Below, piece by piece: positions 43,119 to 51,888 of a DNA stretch of 64,000 bases. The notes below the pieces were generated by a model. The model made no database searches. It had not been told where the DNA came from and worked only from the letters and a program-made list of their open reading frames with translations. The DNA comes from PALSA-505 sp963702235 (GTDB lineage Bacteria > Actinomycetota > Actinomycetes > Streptosporangiales > Streptosporangiaceae). The stretch spans positions 124,001-188,000 of the forward strand of contig CAVPBZ010000016.1 in the NCBI GenBank assembly GCA_963702235.1, given 5' to 3'. The position numbers and the translations under genes are program-made. Numbering within the stretch: position 1 is the first letter of the stretch; every line of letters starts with the position of its first letter.

Positions 43119-45905
43119 TTGCCGACCCCCCTGCGCGGCCGGGACAAGGAAGTCGCCTTCCTGCGTGAGCACCTCGGCCGTCTCCGGGCGGGCCGCGCGG
43201 CGACCTGGCTGATCGAGGGCGGCGCGGGACTGGGCAAGAGCAGAATGCTCGAAGCGGTCATCTCCGCCAGCAGGGCGACTGGCTTTGCCGTAGGCCACAG
43301 CGTGGCCGAGCCCGGCGACGCTGCCCTGCACCTGGCCGTTCTCATGGACGCCCTTTTCGGGGGGCCTGCGGCTCCGCTGGAGCGATCATCCCTAGGGCAG
43401 TCGCACACGTCCCGCGAGCAGCGCTACTGGCTGCTCCAGGACATCCAGGCGCTGCTGGAGCAGGCTGCTCTCCGCCAGCCCGTCGTGATCTGCCTCGATG
43501 ATCTGCAGTGGGCTGACAGCGGGACCCTGGCCGCGTTGCGGAGCCTTCCTGCCCAGCTGGCGCCGCTGCCGGTCGGATGGATCCTGGCCTTCCGTCCCGG
43601 CGGCGGCGGCGCCGATTTCGACCGGACTGTCACAGATCTGCTACGGGACGGCGCCGACGAGACGTCCCTCGAGCGCCTCGACCAGGCGGCGGTTGCCGAC
43701 GTCGCGGCCGACGTGCTCGGCGCCGCGCCCGACGCCGCCGTGCTTGCCCTGGCCGAGGGCGTGCACGGCAACCCGTTCTGGCTCAACGAGCTGTTCTGCG
43801 GCCTGCGTGATGAGCACCTCGTCACCATCGACGCCGGGCACGCCGCACTGGCAGACGGGCGGCTTCCCCGGCGGGTGGGTGACACGATGCGACGGCGACT
43901 GGGACGCATGTCGCCAGCAGCCCAGAACGTCGCCGCGGTCGCTGCTTCCATGGGCCGCCGCTTCACGATCGCACAGCTCGCCGCGGTGCTGGACGTGCCC
44001 GCGTCGGCCCTGCTCCACCCGGTCGACGAGCTCCTGGCCACGGAGCTTTTCACTGAATGCGGCGGCCAGCTGAGCTTCAGCCACGATCTGAACCGTGAGG
44101 CGGTACGCGCCAGCCAGCCATCCTCTGCCGCGCAGGCCCTCGACCGCCAGGTCGCTGCAGCGCTGCTGGCCGCCGGCGCGCTCCCGGTCGAGGTCGCCAC
44201 CCAGCTGGCCTCGAGCGCAGCGCCAGGCGACGAGCTAGCCATTACGACGCTGATGAAGGCGTCCGACGCCCTGGCCAGCACCGACCCTGCACAAGCGGCC
44301 GAACTGGCCCGCCGTGCCCTCGACCTCGCTGCCGAGCATCACCCGCTGCGAGGCCCGCTGGTCGCGAGAGTTGCCGTACGGCTGCACGCTGCCGCTCGCA
44401 GTGACGAGGCAATGGCATTCGCCGACGGCGCGCTGCGCCAGGTGCTGCCTGCGGAGCAGGAGGCTGAGGTCCGGCTCAGCATCGCCAGCCTCTTCTCCAT
44501 CTCCCCGGACGTGCGGGCCGAGTCGTGCCGCCGGGCTCTGGTCCTGCCGGGGCTGCCGCCCGGCCTGCGGGCGCGCCTGCTCGCCCAGCAGCTTCACAAC
44601 CTTGTGGTCGCCGGCCGGGCCGACCAGGCGCAGCAGCTCCTCGACCAGGCCAGGGAGGCCGTGGCGGGAACCCGCGACAGTGCCGCCGGGTTCACCCTGG
44701 AGCTGGCCGAGGGCAAGCTGAGCTACATCCGCGGCCGCTTCGAGACGGCGCTGGCCCGGGTCGATTCGTCGCTACGCACGAGCGTCGGTGCCGGGGAGGA
44801 TTCCCGGGAGCGGTTCGCCCGCCATCTGCGCTGCGAGATCCTGACCGTCCTGGACCGCTACGACGAGGCATTCATGACGGCCACCGAGAGCATCCGGGCG
44901 GCGCAGCAGGCCCGGCAGGGCTGGGCGCTGCACATGTTCGAGACCTGGCGGGGCCGCCAGCTGGTGCAGCTGGGGCAGCTGGCCGACGCTGCCGCGGCAC
45001 TGGAAGGACGCTTCGCCCCCGACGACGCTCACCTCGTCGTCAGCACTCTCGACGCGGGCAGCGTCGTCGCCCTCGGACGGGTGGCAATCCACACCGGGAA
45101 CCAGTCCCAGGCCGCCATCACCGCCGCGATCGCTACCGTCATGCTGCAATCCGGCGTGCCAGCAGTTCAGGGGAACGCCGCATGGCTGCTGTCCCTACAG
45201 GCGCAGGCCAGGGGCGACCCGGCCCAGGCGCTGCGATGGCTGGGTGCTCTGGGCGAGAAGGAGCGCCTGTCTATCTTCCCGTTGGTCCCGCTCGACCCGG
45301 CCGACGATCCCCAGCTGGTCCGGATCGCGATGGCCGCCGGGGACCAGGAGCTGGCCGAGTCGGCGACCGAAGCTGCCGAACGGCGTCACCAGGTAAATCG
45401 TGGCGCGCCAGCCATGCTCGCTAGCGCCGCTCACGCCCGGGGCCTGCTCACCGGCGACCCCGCACTGCTGGCCCGGGCGGTCGCCGTCCTGGAGGCCGGG
45501 CCGCGGCAGCTCGCTCTGGCCTCGGCCCTCGAGGATCTGAGCGTCGCCGAGGCCCGAGCCGGTCGCACGCACCAGGCCATCGCTGCCCTCGACCGCGCCC
45601 TGGCCATCCATGCCGCCTGCAGGGCGAGCTGGGACCTGGCCAGGGTCCGCCGCCGCCTCCGCCGCCTCGGCGTCCGCCGCCGCCTGGCGTCGGAGCGCCG
45701 CCCAGCTCAGGGGTGGGCGGCGATGACAGACTCAGAGCTCGCCGTCGTCCGGCTTGTCGCCAGCGGCCTGACCAATAAAGAGGTCGCCGAGCGGCTCTAC
45801 ATCTCCCCGCACACCGTCAGCGGACACCTCCGCCACGCCTTCGAGAAGCTGGGAATCAATTCCCGCGTCGCGCTCACCCGGATCGCCGCGGAGCACGCCA
45901 GCTAG
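43119..45905 (+). CDS. LuxR-family regulator with AAA ATPase (LAL type)
   Basis: 928 residues. N-terminal STAND-like ATPase: RGRDKEVAFLREHLGRLRAG, Walker A GGAGLGKS (34-41), Walker B VVICLDDLQWADSGTLAALR. Then a TPR-like helical middle (residues about 370-850) and a C-terminal LuxR helix-turn-helix: LTNKEVAERLYISPHTVSGH, LRHAFEKLGINSR. Start TTG 43119 has AGGAG about 12 nt before; GTG alternatives are out of frame. LALs often activate nearby biosynthetic or degradative genes, so the membrane protein and hydrolase that follow on the same strand are candidate targets. Ligand unknown. Confidence 0.85.
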   Translation: MPTPLRGRDKEVAFLREHLGRLRAGRAATWLIEGGAGLGKSRMLEAVISASRATGFAVGHSVAEPGDAALHLAVLMDALFGGPAAPLERSSLGQSHTSREQRYWLLQDIQALLEQAALRQPVVICLDDLQWADSGTLAALRSLPAQLAPLPVGWILAFRPGGGGADFDRTVTDLLRDGADETSLERLDQAAVADVAADVLGAAPDAAVLALAEGVHGNPFWLNELFCGLRDEHLVTIDAGHAALADGRLPRRVGDTMRRRLGRMSPAAQNVAAVAASMGRRFTIAQLAAVLDVPASALLHPVDELLATELFTECGGQLSFSHDLNREAVRASQPSSAAQALDRQVAAALLAAGALPVEVATQLASSAAPGDELAITTLMKASDALASTDPAQAAELARRALDLAAEHHPLRGPLVARVAVRLHAAARSDEAMAFADGALRQVLPAEQEAEVRLSIASLFSISPDVRAESCRRALVLPGLPPGLRARLLAQQLHNLVVAGRADQAQQLLDQAREAVAGTRDSAAGFTLELAEGKLSYIRGRFETALARVDSSLRTSVGAGEDSRERFARHLRCEILTVLDRYDEAFMTATESIRAAQQARQGWALHMFETWRGRQLVQLGQLADAAAALEGRFAPDDAHLVVSTLDAGSVVALGRVAIHTGNQSQAAITAAIATVMLQSGVPAVQGNAAWLLSLQAQARGDPAQALRWLGALGEKERLSIFPLVPLDPADDPQLVRIAMAAGDQELAESATEAAERRHQVNRGAPAMLASAAHARGLLTGDPALLARAVAVLEAGPRQLALASALEDLSVAEARAGRTHQAIAALDRALAIHAACRASWDLARVRRRLRRLGVRRRLASERRPAQGWAAMTDSELAVVRLVASGLTNKEVAERLYISPHTVSGHLRHAFEKLGINSRVALTRIAAEHAS

Positions 45906-46041
45906 AGCGTGCTCGGTTGGAGATAGCACGTTCGTGCCGTGTGGGCTTAGCGCCCCGGCTCGACACTCGGATCAGGAGGTCACAGCCCGTCCTGGCGGTG
46001 ATCGCAACCATCAGCATCATTCTTGATCCGGGAGTCCCGCT

Positions 46042-47175
46042 ATGTGGAACACGCTGGCGAAATTCTTGCCGTGGCGCCGGCTGATCGTCGTCTCGGTGGT
46101 GCTGCCGCTGATCGGCGTGCTGGTGGTACTGGCGTTTGCGTGGCCCGCGGGCCGGATCGGGCCGCGGGACCTGCCGGTCGGCGTCGTCGGCGCCAGTCCG
46201 GCCACCAAGCAGGTCGTGGCGGACCTGACGCGCAGCCAGCCCGGCGGCTTCAGCATCCAGCGATATGCCCGCGAGGCGGCGGCGCGGTCGGCGATCGAGC
46301 ACCGCGACATCTACGGTGCCTTCGTCATCTCGCCTAGCCGCATCACCGTGCTCGAAGCCAATGCCGCCAGCCCCGCCGTCGCCCAGCTGGTCAGCGCTGT
46401 CGGCCAGCAGCTCGCCAGCCAGGCCGCCGCGCCCGCCGCAGCAACCGGTCAGCCCCGGCCGGCCGGCCAGGTGACGTCCGTCGATGTTGTCGCCACCTCG
46501 GCCAGCGACCCCCGAGGCCTGGTACTCGGTGCCGCGCCGCTGCCGCTGACCATCTTCGGTGTCATCATGGCCGCCGCCATCATGCTGGTGGCGCGGTTCC
46601 GGCCGGCCTGGCGGCAGCTGGTGGCCCTGGCCGTCGTCTCCGCCGTGGCTGGCCTGGGCGGCTACCTGATCGTCCAGGGCTTCCTTGGCGCGCTGCCCGG
46701 CGAGCAGGCCGCCGCCTGGGCTTCCCTCTCCCTGACCCTGCTTGCCGTCAGCGCCCCCGCCGCCGGGCTGATCGCCCTCATCGGCCCCGCCGGCCTTGCC
46801 GTCGGCGCCGGCCTCATGATCGTCGTCGGCAACGCGTTCTCCGCGGCCAGCTCCGCGCCGCAATTGCTGCCCGCCGCGGTCGGCCACATCGGGCAGTGGC
46901 TCCCCGCCGGGGCCGGCGGCAACCTGCTCCGCAGCACCGCCTACTTCAACGGCAACGGCGCGGCCGGCCACCTCATCGTCCTGATCATCTGGAGCGTGCT
47001 CGGGCTGGCCGCCGTCTTCGCGGGCCAGCGCTTCCCGTTCCGGTTCGCCGCGGGCCCGGCCCGGAACCGCCCGGAGCCCATCTCACCACCTGCCGGATAC
47101 GACCCGGCAGCTGACAGCTCGCCGGCGCCGCGATCGGCGGCATTCACGGCCCGGCCGCTGTCCAGCCGCGGCTGA
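46042..47175 (+). CDS. ABC-2/YhgE-like membrane protein
   Basis: 377 residues. One N-terminal helix (13-33: LIVVSVVLPLIGVLVVLAFA), a soluble outside domain (35-150: RDLPVGVVGASPATKQVVAD, YGAFVISPSRITVLEAN), then five helices to about residue 330 and a Pro/Ser-rich tail. This topology is that of DUF3533/YhgE-Pip-type proteins, which are distant ABC-2 permease relatives. Ribosome site GGGAG near 46029. No ATPase gene is adjacent. It probably works in export or envelope stress; unproven. Confidence 0.65.
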   Translation: MWNTLAKFLPWRRLIVVSVVLPLIGVLVVLAFAWPAGRIGPRDLPVGVVGASPATKQVVADLTRSQPGGFSIQRYAREAAARSAIEHRDIYGAFVISPSRITVLEANAASPAVAQLVSAVGQQLASQAAAPAAATGQPRPAGQVTSVDVVATSASDPRGLVLGAAPLPLTIFGVIMAAAIMLVARFRPAWRQLVALAVVSAVAGLGGYLIVQGFLGALPGEQAAAWASLSLTLLAVSAPAAGLIALIGPAGLAVGAGLMIVVGNAFSAASSAPQLLPAAVGHIGQWLPAGAGGNLLRSTAYFNGNGAAGHLIVLIIWSVLGLAAVFAGQRFPFRFAAGPARNRPEPISPPAGYDPAADSSPAPRSAAFTARPLSSRG

Positions 47176-47193
47176 ATCACCCAGGAAGGAACG

Positions 47194-48336
47194 ATGTTCT
47201 ACTACTTTCCCGACAATTACGTGTGGTCCTCGGCGTTCACCCTGGCGTTGGCGGCCGGCGGACAGCTGAACCAGATGGACCGCTGGCTCGCGCCATTGCG
47301 CGGCGCCGGGCCGGAGCCCGAGACCGGCGCTTGGACCAAGGCGTGGGATTCCATGGGCGAGGAGCAGTCCCGGCATGCTGCGGCGGACCGCGCGGACGGT
47401 TACCTGTACGCGGCCAGCGCCCGCTACTTCCACGCGGCCACCTACCACCTGACCGGAGAGCGGCAGACCCCGCCCGGCCCCGCCAAGACGCACAGCTACA
47501 CCGCGGCGCTGGACGCCTTCGCCAACGGCGTCGAGCTCTTGGCCAGCCCGATCGAGCGAGTCGAGGTCGAGTCACCCGATGGCATTCTGCCCGGCTACCT
47601 CATCCCGTCCGGAACTGACGGTCCCGCACCTGCCGTGATCTTCTACAACGGGTTCGACGTCACCAAGGAACTCCTCTACGGCCTCATCGGCGACCAGTTC
47701 AGCCGCCGCGGCATCGCCTGCCTGATCATCGACACCCCCGGAACCGGCGAACCATTGCGCCTGCGCGGCGTTCCCTCGCGGCCGGACTACGAAGTGCCCA
47801 CCGCGGCGATCGTCAACTACCTGCAGACCCGGCCGGACATCGACCCCGGCCGGATCGGCCTGCTCGGCATCAGCCTCGGCGGCTACTACGCACCGCGCGG
47901 CGCCGCGTTCGAGAAAAGGATCAAGGCGTGCGCCGCGTGGGGAGCGGTGTGGGACTACGGCCTGACCTGGCAGCAACGGTGGGAGACCCGTTCGAAGACC
48001 ACCTTGACGCCCTTCTGGCAGCTTCCCTGGGTCATGGGCACCGACACGATGGAAGCCGCCCTCCAGCGCGTCAGGCAGTGGACGCTCGCCGACGCGATGC
48101 CGCACCTGTCCCAGCCGCTGCTGATCGTGCACGGCGGCCACGACAGCGCCTTCCCGGTCGCCGACGCCGAAGCCGCGTTCGCCGCCGCCGGGTCGAAGGA
48201 CAAGACGCTCCGCATCTTCACCGTCGAGGATGGCGGCTCGGAGCACGTCAACGCCGACGACCCCGACCCGGCCCGGCAACTAATCGTCGACTGGTTCGCC
48301 CAGCGCCTGGGGACCATGCCCATGCCGTCGGCCTGA
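47194..48336 (+). CDS. Alpha/beta hydrolase (FrsA/2,6-dihydropseudooxynicotine hydrolase-like)
   Basis: 380 residues. An N-terminal helical cap (1-120) precedes the hydrolase fold: VESPDGILPGYLIPSGTDGP, VIFYNGFDVTKELLYGLIGD, the nucleophile elbow GRIGLLGISLGGYYAPRGA (Ser in GISLGG), acid region LLIVHGGHDSAFPVADAEAA, and His in GSEHVNADDP. The cap plus this core resembles C-C bond-cleaving and esterase hydrolases. 18 bp after the membrane protein, with AAGGAAC before the ATG, so the two are probably one operon. Substrate unknown. Confidence 0.8.
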   Translation: MFYYFPDNYVWSSAFTLALAAGGQLNQMDRWLAPLRGAGPEPETGAWTKAWDSMGEEQSRHAAADRADGYLYAASARYFHAATYHLTGERQTPPGPAKTHSYTAALDAFANGVELLASPIERVEVESPDGILPGYLIPSGTDGPAPAVIFYNGFDVTKELLYGLIGDQFSRRGIACLIIDTPGTGEPLRLRGVPSRPDYEVPTAAIVNYLQTRPDIDPGRIGLLGISLGGYYAPRGAAFEKRIKACAAWGAVWDYGLTWQQRWETRSKTTLTPFWQLPWVMGTDTMEAALQRVRQWTLADAMPHLSQPLLIVHGGHDSAFPVADAEAAFAAAGSKDKTLRIFTVEDGGSEHVNADDPDPARQLIVDWFAQRLGTMPMPSA

Positions 48337-48352
48337 CCGGGGCCTGGCCACC

Positions 48353-48790
48353 TCAGAGCGCAGCGTGAGTCTCCAGCGGCGGATCGTCGAACAGCGGGCA
48401 CTGGTCGAGGTTGGGGCATTTGCAGCGCGTAGCGGACTCCAGCCAGTTGCGGACCAGTTCGGTGCGCTCGATCAGGGCCGTGATCTGGGGGAGCTTCCGG
48501 TCGGCTATGGCGCGGAGCTGGTCGATCGCCGATCGGTCATCTGGTGAGGCGGACAGCAGGGCCTTGATCTCCTCGAGGGTCAGGCCCGCGCGCTGCGCGG
48601 TGTCGATGACCGCCAGGGTGCGTAGGGCGGCTGTGTCATACCGGCGCTGGCCGCCGATGCGCACCGGCGGGGGCAGGAGCCCGATCTGCTCGTAGTAGCG
48701 GATCGCGGACGGGCGCTTGCCCGCCCTCTCGGCCAGCTCACCGATGGCCAGCGGCGGGAAGCCGCCGGATCCGGGATCGGGATTTGACAT
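48353..48790 (-). CDS. MerR-family regulator with C-terminal Cys cluster
   Basis: 145 residues from ATG 48790. Winged helix LAIGELAERAGKRPSAIRYY, EQIGLLPPPVRIGGQRRYDT; dimer helix about 75-115. The C-terminus RCKCPNLDQCPLFDD has C-x-C-x5-C spacing, like SoxR-type clusters that hold four Cys, but one Cys fewer is seen. Metal, Fe-S or redox sensing is likely. Divergent from a small CC-motif protein, with 82 bp between the starts. Confidence 0.85.
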   Translation of the reverse strand: MSNPDPGSGGFPPLAIGELAERAGKRPSAIRYYEQIGLLPPPVRIGGQRRYDTAALRTLAVIDTAQRAGLTLEEIKALLSASPDDRSAIDQLRAIADRKLPQITALIERTELVRNWLESATRCKCPNLDQCPLFDDPPLETHAAL

Positions 48791-48872
48791 CAAGCCGACT
48801 TTAACACCGACGATGGCCACCGGAAACGGCCGCTGCCCCCGGCGGCATCGCACCCTCACCAGGAGGCAGACC

Positions 48873-49241
48873 ATGACCAGCCAACCGACCAAAGACGACG
48901 GCGGCACCGCGCCGGTCGCCTGCGCCCTGACGCGGGCAGACCTGGCGGCGCAGGCCGGACGGTGGCAGCAGCTGGCCGCCCGGGCGATGACCGAACGCGC
49001 CGAGACCGCTGACGGCCTTCGGCTGTCCTTCCGGGTCCGCCCCGGCGTCCAGGAAGAACTGCGCACGCTCGTGGCCGTGGAGAACGAGTGCTGCCCCTGG
49101 GCCGGCTGGACAGTGGACAGCAACGACGGGCAGATCGCGCTCGACGTCCGCTCGGCCGGGGAAGGCATCGCCACCCTGCACAGCATGTTCACCAGCCTGC
49201 GATGGACTCCTGCACCGGCGAGCTCGGCGCAGACACCGTAA
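48873..49241 (+). CDS. Small CC-motif protein linked to MerR regulator
   Basis: 122 residues from ATG 48873; AGGAGG at 48861-48866 decides this start. Features: ALTRADLAAQAGRWQQLAAR, a strand GLRLSFRVRPGVQEELRTLV, and AVENECCPWAGWTV with a vicinal Cys pair. The ordered CC and divergence from a Cys-rich MerR regulator suggest metal or thiol handling. No known domain was recognised. Confidence 0.65.
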   Translation: MTSQPTKDDGGTAPVACALTRADLAAQAGRWQQLAARAMTERAETADGLRLSFRVRPGVQEELRTLVAVENECCPWAGWTVDSNDGQIALDVRSAGEGIATLHSMFTSLRWTPAPASSAQTP

Positions 49242-49309
49242 CGGTCGCCGTGATGGCCGGAAGCCACCGGGCGGCCCGCTTCTGCCAGTCGCTGGCGTGG
49301 CCAGGCGGA

Positions 49310-50707
49310 CTACGGTGTGGCGGTAGCGGTGAAGATTTGCGATTTCTGGCCGCTGACCGCGCTGCCCCAGCTGAGCTGGAGCTTCTGGGGGCTGTGCGCA
49401 GTGGCTGGCAGCAGGGAGATGCCGATGGTGTCGCCGGGCCAGATGTCGCGGCTGCCGAACTGGCGGGAGACCTGGATAGGGTTGGCCAGCCATCCCGTGT
49501 GGATGGAGAACGGCCGCAGGTACTGCGCGAAACCCCGGGGTGATTGGTCGGACAGCCAGCCGACGTAGGCAACGCCCCGCGGTCCCGAGGTTACGGCCAT
49601 GATGTGCTCCGCCTTGTCGTGGTCGGGGGTGACCCGCCGGGCCGGTGACCACGCCCGGCCGTGATCGGTGGAATACGACAGCCAGCCGATATCACCGCCG
49701 GGACTTTGGGTATCCCAGGTCGCGTACAGGTTCCCGGCCGCGTCGATGCTCAGGGCAACATCAATCCAGGTGACGAACAAGCCGATCCGGCCTGCGCCTG
49801 GGCGGACAGCTACCGGCTTCGACCAGGACTTCCCGCCGTCTGCCGACGAGGTGAAATAGATGTGGTTCGGGGGCAGCGCATAGGGTGCGAGCGCCCCGCC
49901 GGACCACACCCAGAACGCAACGTCGAGACGGCCGCCCGGCTCTACCAGCAGCGGGGCGGCCACACCGCCGCCGTGGTCGGGAAAGCCGGGGCTGACCACG
50001 GTGATCCGGCTCCAGGTTTTCCCGCCGTCCAGGGATTTCTGGATGACAATGTTTCCGTGTCTGCTCTTCGGGCTCAGGCTGCGCCCGAAGTCCCAGGTCA
50101 GGTACAGCGTGCCGGCCGGGCCGACCGTGATGAAGTCCCGGTCACCCCAGTTGTTCCGCACTGGCGACGCGGGCCGGGATACCCGGGCGAACGTGGCACC
50201 GTGATCGTAGGAGATCGCAACCATCGGGTGGACATGGGCATGGCGGTACAGCATGTAGGCGACATACACGCTGTGGTCGGGCGCCACCGCGACCGATGGA
50301 TCCCAGCCGTACTTTGGCAGTCCCGACCCGATGCCGCTGTGGTGGGCGCCGTGACCGACCGAGCCGGGGACGGTGACCGGCCTGCCGAAACTCCGGCCGC
50401 CGTTGGCGGAGCGGGCGAACCCAATGCCGTTGCAGCCGATCCAGGCAACATACACGTAGCGGCCATCGACGGCCTGCTCAGCCTCCGCGTTCTGGCCTGG
50501 GCAGCCCCGGCTGATCTCGGTAATCGGCCCGACGTGCGACCGGTGCCCGCCGGCTGCGGGATGCCCCGCGGCGGCAGCCCCGGCCGCTGGGATGGCGGTA
50601 ACAACCGCGGCTGCCAGTGCTGCGCCGAGGGTGGTCAAGCCCCGCAGGATGCGGCCGGGGCACCTGCGGTGAACCGCCAGCCGTGCGCCCATGGCCGAAG
50701 GTGACAT
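49310..50707 (-). CDS. Secreted Asp-box (sialidase-like) beta-propeller protein
   Basis: 465 residues. Signal peptide about 15-47 (GLTTLGAALAAAVVTAIPAA). The mature protein has five Asp-box (S-x-D-x-G-x-x-W-like) motifs: SANGGRSF, SYDHGATF, SLDGGKTW, SADGGKSW and STDHGRAW, which mark the blade tips of sialidase-type propellers. Each sits after a VYVAW or LYLTWD strand. Catalytic sialidase residues (Arg triad, Tyr/Glu) are not obvious, so it may bind rather than cleave glycans. Confidence 0.8.
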   Translation of the reverse strand: MSPSAMGARLAVHRRCPGRILRGLTTLGAALAAAVVTAIPAAGAAAAGHPAAGGHRSHVGPITEISRGCPGQNAEAEQAVDGRYVYVAWIGCNGIGFARSANGGRSFGRPVTVPGSVGHGAHHSGIGSGLPKYGWDPSVAVAPDHSVYVAYMLYRHAHVHPMVAISYDHGATFARVSRPASPVRNNWGDRDFITVGPAGTLYLTWDFGRSLSPKSRHGNIVIQKSLDGGKTWSRITVVSPGFPDHGGGVAAPLLVEPGGRLDVAFWVWSGGALAPYALPPNHIYFTSSADGGKSWSKPVAVRPGAGRIGLFVTWIDVALSIDAAGNLYATWDTQSPGGDIGWLSYSTDHGRAWSPARRVTPDHDKAEHIMAVTSGPRGVAYVGWLSDQSPRGFAQYLRPFSIHTGWLANPIQVSRQFGSRDIWPGDTIGISLLPATAHSPQKLQLSWGSAVSGQKSQIFTATATP

Positions 50708-50901
50708 GGCGCCTCACTTCATCACAGAAGGCCAAAGAATAGGATGCCGGGGTCGCGGGCGCGTTGCTGCCCCGTCTCGATCCGGCTACATGCGCCGTAC
50801 CAGGCTGCAGCCGTCAGCCGGACGCCACCCCGACGGCCGGGAGGCCCGGCCGGCGACCGCTACCTGCAGCGGGTGTTCGCTGCCGCGTTCCAGCGCTTCG
50901 G

Positions 50902-51430
50902 TCAGTCGGCCGGCTGCCAGAGGCGGAACGTCGCGCCCTGGTCGTCGACGCACTCGGCGATCAGCCCGTACGGCATGCGCGCGGGCTGGTCCGCGTGGCC
51001 GCTGGCCGCGCGGACCCGCTCGACCGCGGCCCCGATGTCGTCAACGCGGTAGGACAGCTGCACCTCGGGCTCCGCGCCCTGCGACGACCAGATGCCCAGC
51101 GGCGGCCTGGTCTCGTCGGTGCGCCACGTGCCGGGGTGACCGGGGGAGAACGGCACCCGCAGCACGGCCTCGTAAAACTCCTTGGCCCGGTGCGCGTCCC
51201 GCGCCACCATCGTCACGTTCGCGACGTCGCCCTGGCGCAGCCTGGTGGCCCGCGCCGGCCGCCTGAGCAGCATCCAGCGGTGCCCGAACGGGTCGACGAT
51301 CACCGAGCCGCGACCGTAGGGCTGGTCGGCCGGCTCCCGTTCCACCGAGGCGCCGCTGCGCCGGGCCCGCTCGGTTCTCGCGTCGACGTCATCGACCTCC
51401 AGGTGGAGGGTGTGGCTGAACGTCGCGGGT
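50902..51430 (-). pseudogene. VOC (glyoxalase/bleomycin-resistance)-fold protein, N-terminally truncated
   Basis: Residues match a two-module VOC protein: ATFSHTLHLEVDDVDARTER, GRGSVIVDPFGHRWMLL, then NVTMVARDAHRAKEFYEAVL and EVQLSYRVDDIGAAVERVRA with a final ECVDDQGATFRLWQPAD. The first module lacks its opening strands: the sequence upstream of about 51430 becomes a sigma factor. The frame continues from the fusion point only after a shift. The usual start is lost, so expression is unlikely. Confidence 0.65.
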
Positions 51431-51770
51431 GCGCGCCGAGCCGGTCGAGCACCTCGCGGGCGCGGATCCGGTCAACGACCGTCTCCCACGGGTCGTCGAC
51501 GCGGGCCGGCTCGCCATCCAGCAGGCGCAACCCGCGCTGTTCCCGCTCGACCTGCCGCCAGTGGTCGGCGAGCTTGTGCCGGGCCACCCCGATCAGCCAC
51601 GGGATCGACGGATCGGGCGCGCCCGGCTTGCGGACCGCGTGCACGGCGGCCAGGAACGACTCGGCCGTGAGGTCCTCGGCCAGGCCGGTGTCGCCGCAGC
51701 GGGCCAGCAGGTAGCCGTAGACGTGCGGCAGCGCATCGTCGTACAGCTTCAGTAGCCCGAACGCCGGGTC
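51427..51770 (-). pseudogene. ECF sigma factor fragment fused to VOC gene
   Basis: Region 2 is recognisable: FGLLKLYDDALPHVYGYLLA, CGDTGLAEDLTAESFLAAVH and PSIPWLIGVARHKLADHWRQ. Region 4 is gone: after AREVLDRLGAHPR the sequence is VOC. The start is also broken, since the frame runs into a TGA near 51785 with no ATG or GTG in place. A single deletion removed region 4 and the start of the VOC gene, suggesting the two were neighbours. Confidence 0.65.
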
Positions 51771-51888
51771 GGGCGGCGCACCTGCGGGTGCGTCACACCC
51801 TCATCGTCGTCCGGGCGGCCGGCACTCCGACGGGCAGTGCCTAACTTGATTCCGGTCGGGCAGACGCCCAGGCGCGGCGCCCCGGCGG

